NCBI GenBank assembly: GCA_037903475.1
Contig: JBAJFG010000029.1
Location: 1,447,501 to 1,511,500, forward strand
Direction of reading: 5' to 3'
From: Ancylostoma caninum
Taxonomy: Eukaryota > Nematoda > Chromadorea > Rhabditida > Ancylostomatidae
DNA length: 64,000 nt
Below, piece after piece: positions 37,239-50,600 of the stretch (position 1 is the first letter of the stretch; each line of letters opens with the position of its first letter). Both the position numbers and the translations under genes were made by a program. The notes under the pieces were generated by a model. That model searched no databases and was not told the DNA's origin. It saw only the letters and a list, made by a program, of their open reading frames with translations.

Positions 37239-37509
37239 CTGTACTACAAGTAGTCCACTGAGCAGGTGTTGGGGCCGGCGACGTCGCCCTGTCACGGCAA
37301 TGATATTGTACGAGAACGGCCAGCAGAGCCACTGAGATCACGATCAGCTGGAATTCAATCGATATTGATTGATGGTTCTGGATTGGTACAAGTAGTACGA
37401 GAGCACTCACAAAAACGAAAGCGATTAGTAGGAGTGAATGATCAGCGAGAAATGAAAGACCAGCATCCGTGACGGATGTTGAGAGGACGGCCGATGCCGT
37501 GGTTGTCAC
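37239..37509 (-). CDS. Exon encoding two transmembrane helices, gene unknown
   Basis: Acceptor ATTTTCAG before 37509 and donor ACAG|GTGAGATG after 37239; 271 nt, phase 0 to 1, GC-rich relative to flanks. Encodes a short Ser/Thr lead ([15 protein letters not shown]), helix one ([20 protein letters not shown]), a 10-residue loop ([10 protein letters not shown]), helix two ([16 protein letters not shown]), then [20 protein letters not shown]. The tight hairpin suggests a multi-pass membrane protein; adenylyl cyclases have such hairpins, but no catalytic exon was found and I cannot name it. Less likely it is a single-pass receptor with a signal-anchor-like first segment. Confidence 0.6.
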
Positions 37510-40500
37510 CTGAAAATTATAGAAATTTGGTTTTTCTGGACAATTTTCCTGAAAAACAAAAAATATGTTAGCGAAAATTTCGAAATCTTTATAAGAATTT
37601 CTAGTATGGGGAGTGGCACCACACTCTTTATTTAGGCAAAAATCGCTAGGCGTACCGTATTCCTCGGATGACCCTTCTTTCTTCTTAAGACCGGCTTTTC
37701 ATGGTGATGGTACTACTACGACTTTTTGAGAACCAATTATGGTGAAGAGACGGGGGGGGGGGGTCCCGAACGGTGTGGAAGATAGAGAATATGACTATAA
37801 AAATATGAATATAATATAAGAAATAATATAAATATGAAGATTTTTTGGGTAACGGAGAGGAAAGGGTATTGTCAGCGCTGAAATGCCCCATGAGAAAAGA
37901 AAAAATGTACTATCTCACTTAGCACAGCCATACAACCCTCCATGTTTCCATGACCCTGTTATCTTCGTTTCGTTTAATATTTCCAGAAAATTCCACCGAT
38001 ATCACCCTAAGGATCCACAGGAAGTACGGTTTTTAATATGTATTGCGATCAAGAAGGTACAGGTCATATTGCATTCGAAAAATCCTCAGAGACATTAGAT
38101 GGAACCCTACCGAAAAAGGATTTTTTGAACAACCCATGAGATTTTGCCAACGGGCACAGTGACGGTGTTTTTCGCAAGAATTCATGAAAAAGCTCTAAAA
38201 GAATTTGCATTGTGTAGGTGTCTTACTCCTTTTCACCCCACATCTATATCTAGCGTTGGACCGGATTCATCAGTTTGAATCCTACTGGAATTGCATGAGT
38301 ACGCCTCATTGCACGTAATCGGCCGGGATGGGCACGAATTCAAAGGTTATCGGCATACATATCATAGGAAAAACTGTATTTCATTAGATAACAATGCAGT
38401 AAATTTGAATTTCTTGCAATTTCGCGATTTACAAAGGATTTTCAACCGTCAGCTTCAGGAAAGTTGACTGACTTGCGATGCTGGCGGCCATCGCTATTCC
38501 TTCCCATGATATCCACGACCACGACATCCAGCCCCCTCCCCCCAGTTCATGCCTCCTGATCAATTGCCTCACCATTTTGCTCATGCTTGTATATTACTCA
38601 TTTGAAGCGGTTTTTTTACCTACCATAGTATCTATTGGTGTTATTTCTTATTGTTATGTGTTCTGTTGTTCTTTTTTGTCAAATCTTGCATAGGGTAATG
38701 AATAAATCAACAAAAAGTCCCTATCCTCTTCTTTTCAAACACACCTCGTGGATTCCGAGTCGTTTTTCACCCCCCCCCCCACCCCAGGCCATAAGTAGAA
38801 TTAACTCATAAGTAGAATTCTCATTGCAGAACAATGATCCAGACACGCTTTCAATTTGAAACCACGCTCGCTGTACATGAATAAGCACAATAGCAGCTGT
38901 GGTACCTAAACTATTGGGTTATAAGGACACTTCTTTACCCTCTCTGAAGTAGCCACAACTAATTTGCGAGCTAATGGGGAGATTATCCTCCATTTCTCAT
39001 TCAAGTGAAGTATTCTGTTCAACTGCAGGCCGAGTGAATCGTTGAGTTTATAGTTTTATTTATGTACTAGTTGTCTAATTGTAACTACTGCATTATAACG
39101 AGTTTGTTCTTTAAGTTCCTCCGCTGAATTTTTGTTAATAGTACGACTTTTGATGACACACCTTTACAGGGGTGTATTAGATAAACAAATAAATAATGAA
39201 AATTATCCTAATTAACGAAGAGACGCCCCTCTACGCTTCTCGTGATAGTTCTATCCTACGAGCCCAATCCCCTTGAAGGATCGATGAGCAAAATAGTTAA
39301 CGCTCCAGCGCAAAACCTACATATGTATGTTCCTACATATGTACGCCGTCGGTCACGAGTTCAACGACGCATGACGATTATTGTTGAGCCGTCTGATTTC
39401 TGCCAATGTGTGCACCACACCGGAACCGTAAACTTGTATAGGGCTGCCCAACTCATAACCCTTACCTCTTTCTTCAAGTGGTGGTCTGAATGGCGGGATG
39501 AGAGGCTTGCAAGTAACTCACTAGGAAAGAATTAACAAAATTGACTCTAGGGAACTACAGTGGTCTTTTGGGATGGTATACTGGGATGAAGTGCATGAAA
39601 TGAGTGCAGAAGGGCTTACATCTAATTTGTTGTCAATTTGACCGCAGAAATAAAATATTTCTTGATATTCAATAATTACACTAATACATAAGTACGAAAA
39701 TGGTAAACCAATGTATGTAATGTATTATGTATGGCTGAAAAGTAGGTAAAAGTAACCGAATTGATACAATGTGTATTAACTTGTTAGTTTTTTTTTTCAA
39801 TAATTTTTGAGATATGTTGGTACTATGTATTATTCAATGGTAATAAATAATATGATCTTGAAAGTATTTATTACAAATAATATTGGTACTCTATTGGAAA
39901 CAGATTATTGAACTTTGCTCCCTGCATGTACCGATAGTTTTCCAGAAAACTAGGGCTAAACTTTGAAGAAATTCCGCATTTTCTGGAGTTTCTTCCAATT
40001 TTTTGCCCGAACTCCTGGTTAGCTCCAAGGTTTCTGGTGTGGGTTATTGGGAAGCGAAACAGAGCTTCTGTGATTGGGTCGTACAAATTGAAAGCGAATC
40101 ACGGAAATATGAGCCGCCCCATTTCGTGTAAACATGACTCTGTCTCCAAGGGTATCGCTGAAATCCCGGATATACTCCCCTTATCCATCTCACCACGGTC
40201 CACGGGTGTCAATGGGAGGTATTGGTCAATCTCATTACCATGGGTATGACTATCCGAGGCACCAGCTGGGTACAGACAATGTCACGTGTAAACCTGCCAA
40301 GAAGTGCAAACAAGGCGTAAATTTGGGTATGTTAAGTTAGCCATGGGTAATCTGAATGGTTCATCCCGGGTCAGTTCCCTAGCAATGTAGGCACGAATAG
40401 ACGCTAAAGTCTCGCTGGGAAATGAAAGTAACTTCTTTGGTGTTAAGCTGCGAAGTGACATCACACTAAGATCTCATAAATAAAGATGTTAAGGCCGCTA

Positions 40501-43185
40501 GCATCATAGCACCTCTCATTAGCCTCTTCCATTTCGAAAAAACCACTTATAGAATTAGTATGTATAGCCATGTTACCCTTGGGTTAGCAGAGTTTCTCCT
40601 AGCAGGATTTGCATACCAGGGGAGAAACCACCCAGTTCCGTGTTACTCATCTCCTGTTCGCAATGATTTGCACAGTTTACCCGATGAAGGCTCACTTAAC
40701 TTTCTTACGCCGAATTGTAGTTACTTTTGTGGCCAAAGAACCTCAGTAGCTCTCTTACTACAAACAAGTTTCGAAACCAGTTCAGTATCCTTTCCCTCGC
40801 GGGGCTCTTACATTAACGTGAAACCAAGTGCATCCAGCCATTTTTTCATGTGGTTGATAATGTAGCGCTAGTGGAGTTACATCAAAACGAGTAACCATTA
40901 CAACTTACTAAATTGCTAGCGTGTGAACCTAAAAAGTAGCCGAACGGTCAGAACAAGAAATGGTGTAGGTGCTCTGATCAAGCTTTTTATGCGGCTGTCG
41001 AAAATTTTAGTTTTAGCCCGCGGGAGCGGACCTTCGTGCTGGCCAAAAAAGTACTCTGCCAACTTCGGCATGCAAGGCGCGGGCCACCGCGTCCGTTAGT
41101 CGTCTCCTCCGTGGCGGCGGCTCTCAATTTTTTTTCGACCTCGAAATTGAAGGACGCTAATGAATCTGAGCCGCTTTTTCGACGTTTCAGTTATCCGCAT
41201 GACCTTCGAGAATTTGCATGCATACAATTATCGCATTGCAACGAAAGCAATCTTCCAGAGTACTACGGGAAAGTGAGACGAGGTGAAAAGCACTGGGGTA
41301 CCACTACCTTCTCTAAAGTACAGGAGAAAAATTGCTCTTGTGATTACTTTCGTATAGGAACTGAATACGAAAAAGAGATTGAACAGTAATACAGATCCTG
41401 AATATGAATTTAGAACTATTTTTCATTGCTTGTTTATTTGTGTGGTTGATTACACTCAAAGATGAATTCGTAAGCTGCCGTCACCCATAGAAAAAGGTCT
41501 CTGGAGACTGTGGAGTGTGCAGGAACTAAGTGAAAAATATTGGTCCCACATTCGTATTTGAATCATAAATAGGAGAAAATGCGCTGTCACCTGCATACAT
41601 AGCCTAGGTGTTTCATTTGTGTAATGAGGATTTCAAAGACTCTAAAACCTTTTTGACATCACCAGAGGCTTGATTCTCAGATTGTCTGTCGTGGCCAAAT
41701 TTAGCTCTTATGATTTATCCATAAAATCCTGCGGAAAGAAAAAAGACCATCTCCCATCGCCAAAGGAACTTTCCATGGAAATTTAAATTTCTAGAAGTCT
41801 AAACTTCAAAGACACATTTGTTCCTCTTGGATGTGCCGAAATCATTCTCCAAAATATCACATGTGCTTATTTGTTTATTTATTTGTTCACTTGTTTATGC
41901 ACTGTAAAGTGCGCCGTAAGCAGAATTTGTATGGGATAACAACTAACATACCTCAGTCGGGAAAAGCCGTGCTAGTTCACTCTTGGAGGGCGAGATCATG
42001 GCTCACATAGTTCTGACCCAAAATCTGTAAAAAATAACATGTAATGCTTGGAGGGACGAGGCTGGGCACGCGAAAAAAAAAACGATACGAGAAGGAAATA
42101 AGTAAATGAGAAGAGCAAGCGACAAATATGTAGTTGCTGATATGTCAGCAATTGATGCAGTGAGGAATGTAACAAGTATTGAAATACTCAAATCAACATA
42201 AAGAAGCAAAAAAAAAGAATGGAAGCACAAGCAAAAGGTGGTCCCGGTCACGGTATTACTTTTCTACTCCTCTATGCAAAAAAGTGTTTCCCATTTCAGA
42301 GAACAGTAAGATGAAAAAAGATGGAAATAACAAAGTAAGATAAATATGCATGTACATACATAATCGAAATGAGAAAATGTTTTTGAAGTCTCTTTGCGAA
42401 GGGTAAGAGAATACACATACACGTAAAACACATCCTTTAAAGGATTCATCTTCAGAATAGTTCATATTTTACAAAAATTAATACATAGGAAGAAGAAGAG
42501 GAAGAAATCCCCAAAAAGAACAATGTAGAGGTATTTGTTCAAGAACTGTTCGAGTACATACTTCAAACACTGCGAAAGGTAAGAGACTTAGGGGAAAGTG
42601 TCCAGGAAATTGAAAGAAGATTCAAGAAAATGAATAGGATCTATCAGGGAATGGAGAAGGCACATTACTTTGATTCTGAAGGAAAAAAAAAGAAAAAGGA
42701 AAAGTTGTTAGTTCTTTAGCGTAATATTTATTCTTACCCTGGTTAATTTACCAGCGAATGTGAACGGAATCCAGTTATTCCATAGATTCTGTGCATTTCT
42801 ACCGCAATCCTTATAAGCAACCAACAAAGGCGTTAGTTCCACGATAAAGAAGAGGTGTCAAGACCCATTTGCCAACAGTTAAACCACACTGGCGTCATAT
42901 ACATTTACGTTGTTAAAGCGCATTTGTTCCATTCATAGTCAGCACAGGATCGCTGGATGCTGCTACAGATGGCGCGCGTGAAGAACACCGAGAGTCAAGG
43001 TGGAACTAACTGGCATTTGGAAAAAACGCAGTTCAACCACCGGTTCTTCCATTTCACCCCATACGGCTGGCGGTGTGGTTTTTGCCAGCGTTGATTGAGT
43101 GACAATAGCGCTAGCCGCGAGAAAAGTGAACGGTACGGGGAGTGCACCACTTAATTTACTGCTCTTATTGTCGCTGCGAGTGTAC
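37510..43185. other. No supported gene
   Basis: Contains 12-G (37752-37763) and 11-C (38770-38780) tracts, a TACCC element at 40231-40357, and a GC-rich patch at 41020-41160 that is open on both strands (plus 41036-41389; a minus frame containing VEKKLRAAATEETTNG) without clear splice sites. A 71-codon hydrophobic plus frame at 38478-38693 has no support. These could be introns of a minus-strand gene that includes the 37239-37509 exon. Confidence 0.45.
40231..40357 (-). repeat. Dispersed TACCC/GGGTA element, inverted copy
   Basis: Starts TCATTACCATGGGTATGAC, contains GACAATGTCACGTGTAAACC and GTAAATTTGGGTATG, ends CCATGGGTAATCTGAA: the reverse-complement order of the motifs in the 17061-17200 and 60065-60209 copies. 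Confidence 0.65.
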
Positions 43186-43339
43186 CTAGGTAATAGAGGA
43201 CACTCGAAAAAAAGGTGTCAAAGTCGGCAGAAATGGACACCAGCTGAGTTCGTTTCGAGGACAACAACTCAGGTGTATGGAACGGGGGTGTGCGCGGCTG
43301 CCGCCCGTCGTCGGACGCCACCACGATGAACGGCGCCAT
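43186..43339 (-). CDS. Candidate first coding exon, gene unknown
   Basis: ATG at 43339 in GGAAGATGGCG, open to donor CTAG|GTACACTC after 43186; 154 nt, phase 1 end. Encodes MAPFIVVASDDGRQPRTPPF then HTPELLSSKRTQLVS and a hydrophobic end. It lies in a GC-rich island (43060-43580) where frames on both strands are open. It is upstream, on the same strand, of the two-helix exon at 37239-37509, with which it could share a gene, but no connecting exon was seen. Confidence 0.25.
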
Positions 43340-46300
43340 CTTCCTGGAGAATTGACCGCAAAGTGGATAGCGCGCGCGTCGACACAAACGTTGCGTGCGC
43401 AAAAAGCGGCTGCGAAGCCTTGAAATGTGCAACGGCGAGAGGATTCGAACGTCTTTGCGAACGAGCTGGGCAATTGCGCGCGATAGCGTGGCGATGACGG
43501 AGGCGTCAGAAGCGACGCGGACGGAAAAACGCAAGAAATTGCGTCTGAATGGTGGAGGTGCGAGGATCGTGCGATGACCATTAGGCGAGAAATTGACTAC
43601 TGACCTGATAAGTGACCGCGGTGTACGGCCAACGATGCTCAATGAGGCAAAAGGTACGATGCCAAGAAAAACACACCGCTATGCGATCCCTGGGTTAACC
43701 CGAAAAATCCCAAAAAGCAGTCCAGGGCGGGTTTGGTTCTGGAAAATGTCCAAACAAGAGCATCGAGTACTTTTTCTGGGAAATTTATTATTCCCACTCA
43801 GAGAATTCCCGTTTATGTGGAAGTTTCTTTGGCGAATGAGCCGATTTAGCATTGTGAATCACCGGAAACAGTTACTTTTTCTCATTTTTTCAAGTGTCGC
43901 CAGAATTAGCTCTCTCCGTTAACGGGTTTTTTATGGATTATTGAAGGTCGGAAAGAATTAAAAGTTCAAAAGTGGTTTGAAACGAAAGGATGCTGGTGAA
44001 TGGCTGCAAAGAAACTGCAGAGACACAATTTTTTGCCCTGGTCTGGCTCAAGTATGAGATCTACAGACCTAAGATCATCTGGCTCTGCGAGAAAGAAGTG
44101 CATAACTGCCTTCGTTAACAGAAGCGCATCTGATCTGTTGCCTACTGGGGAATATGAACCATAGGTTAAACCTGGCTACCGAACTAGTTGGATTAACATG
44201 TTTTTGTTTCTAATTTTAACGACCAAATGTTCGATTTTCCGAATTTCAAGACCTTGAACTCATAAAACGGTTCGAAAATTTGAGAAGGAAAAACGAAGCA
44301 ACAGCAGGGCAACATGGCAACCCAGCTTTTACGCAATTTTTACTGAAATGGTTGGTGATTCAGGAAATCTACCTAATAGGATGTCTAAAAAAAGAATCCC
44401 TGCTCCCTGCTTCCAGTGGAAACTCAAGATTTATAGAGGGTAAACTTATATTACAAATATGAAAAGTTCCCTGGAAAAACCTCTGCGAGACGCCAAAAAA
44501 AGTTTAAAATGGAGGAAAAAGCAACATCTATGAGTACTTATTGATACATAAGACATATGGATATCAGAATGATGATGGGAAATGGGAAAAGAAAGCCAGG
44601 AATAGATATTCCTGGCTAACATTCAAAGTGCGACGTAAACTTACAGCAGGCGTTTACAGTTCGTAGTTGTTATAAGTCAGCAGTTTAGTTGTAAACATAA
44701 ATAATATTTCTGGTCCTGAAATTTCCTCCACTGATAGCGACCTCGAAGCAAAAACTTCCAGGTTTTTCCGTAAGATGACGTAAACTTACAGCGAAGAAGT
44801 GTGCACTTGTCAGTACTAAACAGGAAAGTATCCAGGTTTGGAAATATGTACAAGTCTTCCTAGCCCTTTACATAGGATACATAACGTTCTGGATCTGTAC
44901 GCATCTCTATTTGCCTGTCAGATTTCATTTTGTGCATGAACCTCATGGGAAACTCAAGCATTGCAACAACTCTTCTCACTAATGTAAACAGATGAAGACC
45001 TGTCACTCTAAAAAAGCAACCATGGTACTCCATGTGAGGCCAAATGGTTACAAGCTCAAAGAGGAAAGAACTCTACCCTCAGCTATTCATATTTATTGGA
45101 AGAGCATTTACAGTTCCTTTATTCTCATGAACATCTAAGGGAAAAAAACCAAACAACTCAAAATAACTCATGAGTATGCTAACAGTAAGAAAAAAGCCAT
45201 ACTAGTAGGACAAACATGCTTCCAACCTGAGCAGCAACCTCAGCACTAGTTCCTAGTGATCTTCCTACCTACACAAATCCTCGTTCTTCAGTTGCTAGTT
45301 ATTTATGAATTCTCGCAAAGTGAAGTGAAGTCATCTAATTTTCGCTAGACCCGTAACTTTTTCAACAAATAGCATGGGAACAATCTGAAGTACGTAAGAA
45401 GACATCCGCTGGTACCTTAACAGTAATAGCAGAATAGCATAAATGGAGGCGCCCCGTATAGTTTTTATGCTGCTAATTTTGAAATTAGCGCAAGGATAAC
45501 AGCTTACCAAACATTTTTTCTCACCACGACCTTGGGGACAATCGAAGAAGCGTAAAATGTGGAGCTCTCTGCAAAAAACTAAGTCGAAAGTCGTAAGGTT
45601 AAGGTTAGCTCCGAAATGCCATCGTGTCCTTACGCAAACTCGATGAAAATTGGGTCACAGATGTTGAGCTGGTCAGCTTCCACGACAACCAGATGATTAA
45701 CGACACCGTGACCATCAATAATTCTTGCAGGCTCGTCAATTGCTGACAGGACACTGCGAACAAATAGGGCTACCCCTGGCCTAGGCTATTGTGGACTTCA
45801 TTCCTGGCACCAACAGTCAAATTAAGGAGAACTCGATAGTGCGCAAACTTAAAACTCATATCCCTTGCGTGGATGTGGATCTTCGTCGTCGGCGAGAATA
45901 ACTCATTACGATAATTGCGGATAGAAGCACAGACACATACGCAATGGCTATAATGAGTTCCTGAGGACTACCTGACAAGTGGCGACGGCGAGTCGCGCGC
46001 GTGCGCGCGGAAGCAACGGGATCTTCTGCTGGTTAACAAATAGGAAGTGAACAATGCGCACAGGCTCCGAAATGTGGGATCAGATTTCTCGCGAGGCACA
46101 GGTGAAGAACGTGAAGGTGAGGAATGCGAGAAAAGCACTTAGAATGCGTCCATTAGGTGATCGGTTCATACATACACAAAGCGACAGGGTTAGTTTTCAA
46201 GGGGATGAAAAACCTGGGAATTGTAAGTATCTAAAGGCATGATCTTCCGAGGTTTGAATCACCTTGCAAAGTATTATCCATTCATACCTCGATTTTGATT

Positions 46301-47999
46301 TCAGGGCAAAAAGCCTGTATCAACTTCTTAGAAGGAGTTTACTGAATAGAATGGATGCTATTTTGAGGAAAAAAGTTATAATTGAGTCGAGTTATAGTCT
46401 TTTGAAATATGTTATCCTTTTCTCTACATAGTTTGGCAACATTCTGGTACAATCTTAGCCTGGACATCCAAAATTAGCCACTATCACCTTCTATTACTGT
46501 CACATTCTGCACATCCAAAAAAAAAACGTTTCACGTCAAACGTAGCGGAAGAAAGCTTCTTAGGATTTTTTTCACACGTACAAGGCCAAATTTAGCTCTC
46601 AACGTTTCGTCCTATTGAAGAATCTATGATGAGGTCTCCCTACTACTCCAGAATTATTCAAATTTAAACAAATACCTGTTTTTTAAAGCTAATTCTAGAG
46701 GAATTACTGAGGATATTTCCCATGATAAGAGCATCAGAGTCCCTCCTGAATACGTTAGAATGCAATAAGGTCGACAACAAGCAGATTATGTAGGGTTTTG
46801 AACTAACATATATATTTACCCAGGCTAAACTTTGTACGCCACAGAGATTTACCCATCGAAATCTCAATGGTGCATGCTAGCCCAGCGCAAACACTGGGGC
46901 AATAACTACGATTTCTAAGTAGACAAAACGTTTCTTTCATGTCGTCCCTGCAAGCAATGACCGCTAGATTTTTGTCTCTTATTTCTCCTATAAACATCAC
47001 ACATACACGCTCGAGTAGGCATCGTTTAAATATAAAAAAATCTCGGGGGAGTCCATGCGTCTGCCATTGCCTGCCCAGAAAAAATTCAAGGCTAACGCTG
47101 CACTCATAAAACTTTTTCTGGTATTCTATAACGATAGAGATGGGCTAGACATGATGTCGATAGACTAAACAGGGAAGGATTTCAGATAGGGTGAAGAAGA
47201 CGTATTTAGTAAAACAAAACGAAAGAAAATAACTGAAGAGAAAGGAGAAATACATGCTGTTGCAGCACTGACGCCTCATTTGTCATTGATTTTGTATTCA
47301 CTGAGCGGCGAGAGTTAATCGAATGAACGGACATCGAAGCCCTCTCTTCATACAATTAATGAAAAATCGAAAAAAAATGTCATGAAAACATGAGTGTGTT
47401 CCACGTGAGATTGAGATGAATGAATAATACGCTCTTCTAAACAAGGAGTTTCAAATTCTATAATGAGAAAAGGGTGAGAAATCACCCGGTAGTTCTTCAT
47501 CCTCCAACTTTTGACACTGTACCAATTGCAGTAGTCATGCAATGTTTTTGGAATCGACAGTAGGGAACTTCTATGACTAGGAGAGAGTATTTCAGGTGGC
47601 ATCGGACAAAAAAAAACAAAAAAAAACTATGCTTTTAAGGTTTCTAACAGGAAAAAAACCTACAATTGCATTCGTAGGATATGAGAGAATTTTTTAAGAA
47701 CATAATAGAGTTGAAAGAATGAAGGAATCAAGAAAATGTAAAAGATCTGTGAAAAACTTGCACAAAAATGAAATAAAGCCACACCAGAGAACTTAAATCT
47801 AGCAGATCTGAAACCATGGCTGGGTATATTCTGTGGCCACTAAGATTAGACACGATAATTGCTCGAATTCAGGACAATTACTGGTGGATGCCATCCATGT
47901 AACAAATCAAGAGCTGTAGGACCTAGGAACGAGAACTGTTCTGGATTCGTGCTTTTAAAGTCTTGCGATGATAACCGAAAAGGGCAGAGGAACAACGCC
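43340..47999. other. No supported gene; one protein-like relic
   Basis: Mostly AT-rich. The GC-rich island continues to about 43600 with a basic plus frame (43494-43577, MTEASEATRTEKRKKLRLNG) of uncertain meaning. A relic is annotated at 45609-45746. A GC hairpin-prone patch GTCGCGCGCGTGCGCGCGG lies near 45990. No repeats of note were recognised between 46250 and 47900. Confidence 0.45.
45609..45746 (+). pseudogene. Unidentified protein-like relic
   Basis: A 45-codon plus-strand stretch reading LRNAIVSLRKLDENWVTDVE, then LVSFHDNQMINDTVTINN and ending at TGA (45744-45746). About 50 bases on, another frame reads AIVDFIPGTNSQIKENSIVR then KLKTHIPCVDVDLRRRRE. Both have ordinary protein composition but lie in different frames with stops between, so this looks like a decayed gene fragment. 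Family not recognised. Confidence 0.25.
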
Positions 48000-48433
48000 C
48001 TTTAAAGGCAGCACTCACGGAAATTTTTGTGTTGAAGATTCCGCGGTATATCGGGGTTTTTAGGGACGATGAACTCATTGATAACGATGATATAGCGTGA
48101 AACACGCGAAAAACACAGGAAAAGATGGCGGTATTTCATGTGTGTCCACAGCGCGGACGAGTGTTCCGTGATGGGTCCCGGCACGGAACCCTGCAAATGG
48201 TACGAATTTCATAGACACGCCCCCGCTGAACCACATGCACACACCCTGTCAAAGGCGTTAGTTGGCGCGAGGGAACCCTAATGGCCAGAGCGGCATACGT
48301 GTCCACGGCAGTATCTTCGCAGGTAGGTGGCCATTCAAGGTGTTCAACTTACTGTTGCGATTGTCCAGCGGCCGGCTACTTGGTAAGCGACTCATTTCAG
48401 AAGTGAAAATTTCCGTGAGTGCTGCCTTTAAAG
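48000..48433. mobile_element. MITE-like element with perfect 28-bp TIRs
   Basis: Left CTTTAAAGGCAGCACTCACG (48000 on) and right CGTGAGTGCTGCCTTTAAAG (to 48433) are exact inverted repeats, extending inward over GAAATTTT. The 380-bp interior has mixed GC and no transposase. Perfect ends suggest recent activity. A target duplication was not resolved. Confidence 0.8.
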
Positions 48434-48949
48434 AGCCATAAAGGAGTAACATTGTACTCCATTGTATCGAGAGCATAGTGAGAGGAAAGTGATGCGCTGA
48501 AGAGGACCTGTTTTTGAGTACGCGCGCTCATTTCGATTAAGACATTATACGAAATTTGTAGAGCGGAGAGAAAGAAGTGGTTTCTCCGTGTAATAGTAAA
48601 TTTTTTAAAGAAAAAAAACTGGATCTATGGAATAAATTGCACTTGAAACACTGGTCTATGGAACGAAAATTTCTGCCTTACTAGCGCCCCTTCGGGACGC
48701 TAGAAAGTGGGGTGGGGCAGCCACTTGAGGCATGTGCAAAAGCTCCACACGTGCAAAATGCTTGCAAAATTAGAAATAAGCAAAATTAATCATTAACTGA
48801 GCTCAAATTCAAAAACCTTCTTGTAAGTTACGTATAAGAGAAGCAGAGCAAATCTTCCAATGGGCCCAAACATGAAGTCCTTCTTATGAGTTGAGTATGC
48901 GAATGAGAAGTTCGTTCTCCATCGTATGGCGTATTCGTGCGTATTCCTC

Positions 48950-50600
48950 ACTATCGGGCCAACGCAGGGGCTCCATCGGCGGAACTGTATCCTGCCGTAC
49001 CCCACATTATTGGACAAAGCGAAATTGTATCCGAGTGTTTTCCACACTCTGGGCCGCAGCGGACTTTCCTCCATCAGTGGACCCGTATTCTGGCGCCATC
49101 TTCACACATTAGGCCTGAACCGTATCCTGGTATTCTCCACTTTACTGAGTCACAGCGGACCAATCCTATGTTGGCGGACCCGTATCCTGGTGTTATCCAT
49201 ACTACTGGGCCACGGCGGGCCCTTTTTTCCATCGGTGGACCCATGTCATGGAGTTTCTCGCACCACTGGGCCACGGCGGGCCTTTTCTCCATCGGTGGAC
49301 CCGTATCTTGGCGTCCCCCGCTCCACTGGGCCCTAGCTTGCCTTTTCTCCATCGGTGGACCCACGTCATGGCGTTCCCCACAGCACTGGGCCACGGCGGG
49401 CCTTTTCTCCATCGGTGGACCCGTATCTTGGCGTCCCCCGCTCCATTGCGCCCTAGCTTGCCTTTTCTCCATCGGTGGACCCACGTCATGGCGTTCCCCA
49501 CAGCACTGGGCCACGGCGGGCCCTTTCTCATCGCTGGACCCACGTCATGGCGTTCCCCACAGCACTGGGCCACGGCGGGCCCTTTCTCATCGCTGGATCC
49601 ACGTCATGGCGTTCCCCGTACCACTGGGCCACGGCGGGCCTTTTCTCCATCGGTGGACCCACGTCATGGCGTTCTCCACAGCACTGGGCCACGGCGGGCC
49701 CTTTCTCATCGCTGGACCCACGTCATGGCGTTCCCCACAGCACTGGGCCACGGCGGGCCCTTTCTCATCGCTGGATCCACGTCATGGCGTTCCCCGTACC
49801 ACTGGGCCACGGCGGGCCTTTTCTCCATCGGTGGACCCACGTCATGGCGTTCCCCACAGCACTGGGCCACGGCGGGCCCTTTCTCATCGTTGGACCCACG
49901 TCATGGCGTTCCCCACAGCACTGGGCCACGGCGGGCCCTTTCTCATCGCTGGACCCACGTCATGGCGTTCCCCACAGCACTGGGCCACGGCGGGCCCTTT
50001 CTCATCGCTGGACCCACGTCATGGCGTTCCCCACAGCACTGGGCCACGGCGGGCCTTTTCTCCATCGGTGGACCCGTTTCTTGGCGTTCCCCGCAGCACT
50101 GAGCCACGGCGGGCCCTTTCTCCATCGGTGGACCCATGTCATGGAGTTTCTCGCACCACTGGGCCACGGCGGGCCTTTTCTCCATCGGTGGACCCGTATC
50201 TTGGCGTCCCCCGCTCCATTGGGCCCTAGCTTGCCTTTTCTCCATCGGTGGACCCACGTCATGGCGTTCCCCACAGCACTGGGCCACGGCGGGCCCTTTC
50301 TCATCGCTGGACCCACGTCATGGCGTTCCCCACAGCACTGGGCCACGGCGGGCCCTTTCTCATCGCTGGATCCACGTCATGGCGTTCCCCGTACCACTGG
50401 GCCACGGCGGGCCTTTTCTCCATCGGTGGACCCACGTCATGGCGTTCCCCACAGCACTGGGCCACGGCGGGCCCTTTCTCATCGCTGGACCCACGTCATG
50501 GCGTTCCCCACAGCACTGGTCACGGCGGGCCTTTTCTCCATCGGTGACCCGTATCATGGCGTTCCCCACAGCACTGGGCCACGGTGGGCCCTTTCTCGAA
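48950..50600. repeat. Minisatellite B, 59/60-bp monomer, about 27 units
   Basis: Core monomer landmarks GGGCCACGGCGGGCC, TTTCTCATCGCTGG or TTTTCTCCATCGGTGG, ACCCACGTCATGGCG and TTCCCCACAGCACT repeat at 59 bp; the CCATCGGTGG variant is 60 bp. Left units (48950-49200) are strongly diverged, central and right units nearly identical, which indicates homogenisation away from the left edge. A third variant with GGGCCCTAGCTTGCC appears at about 49327, 49450 and 50221. Monomer order and length match minisatellite A (GGACCC, GGCGTTTCCCCAC, CGCACCCTTATCACACCG). Open frames of up to 430 codons result from the repeat and are not annotated. Confidence 0.95.
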
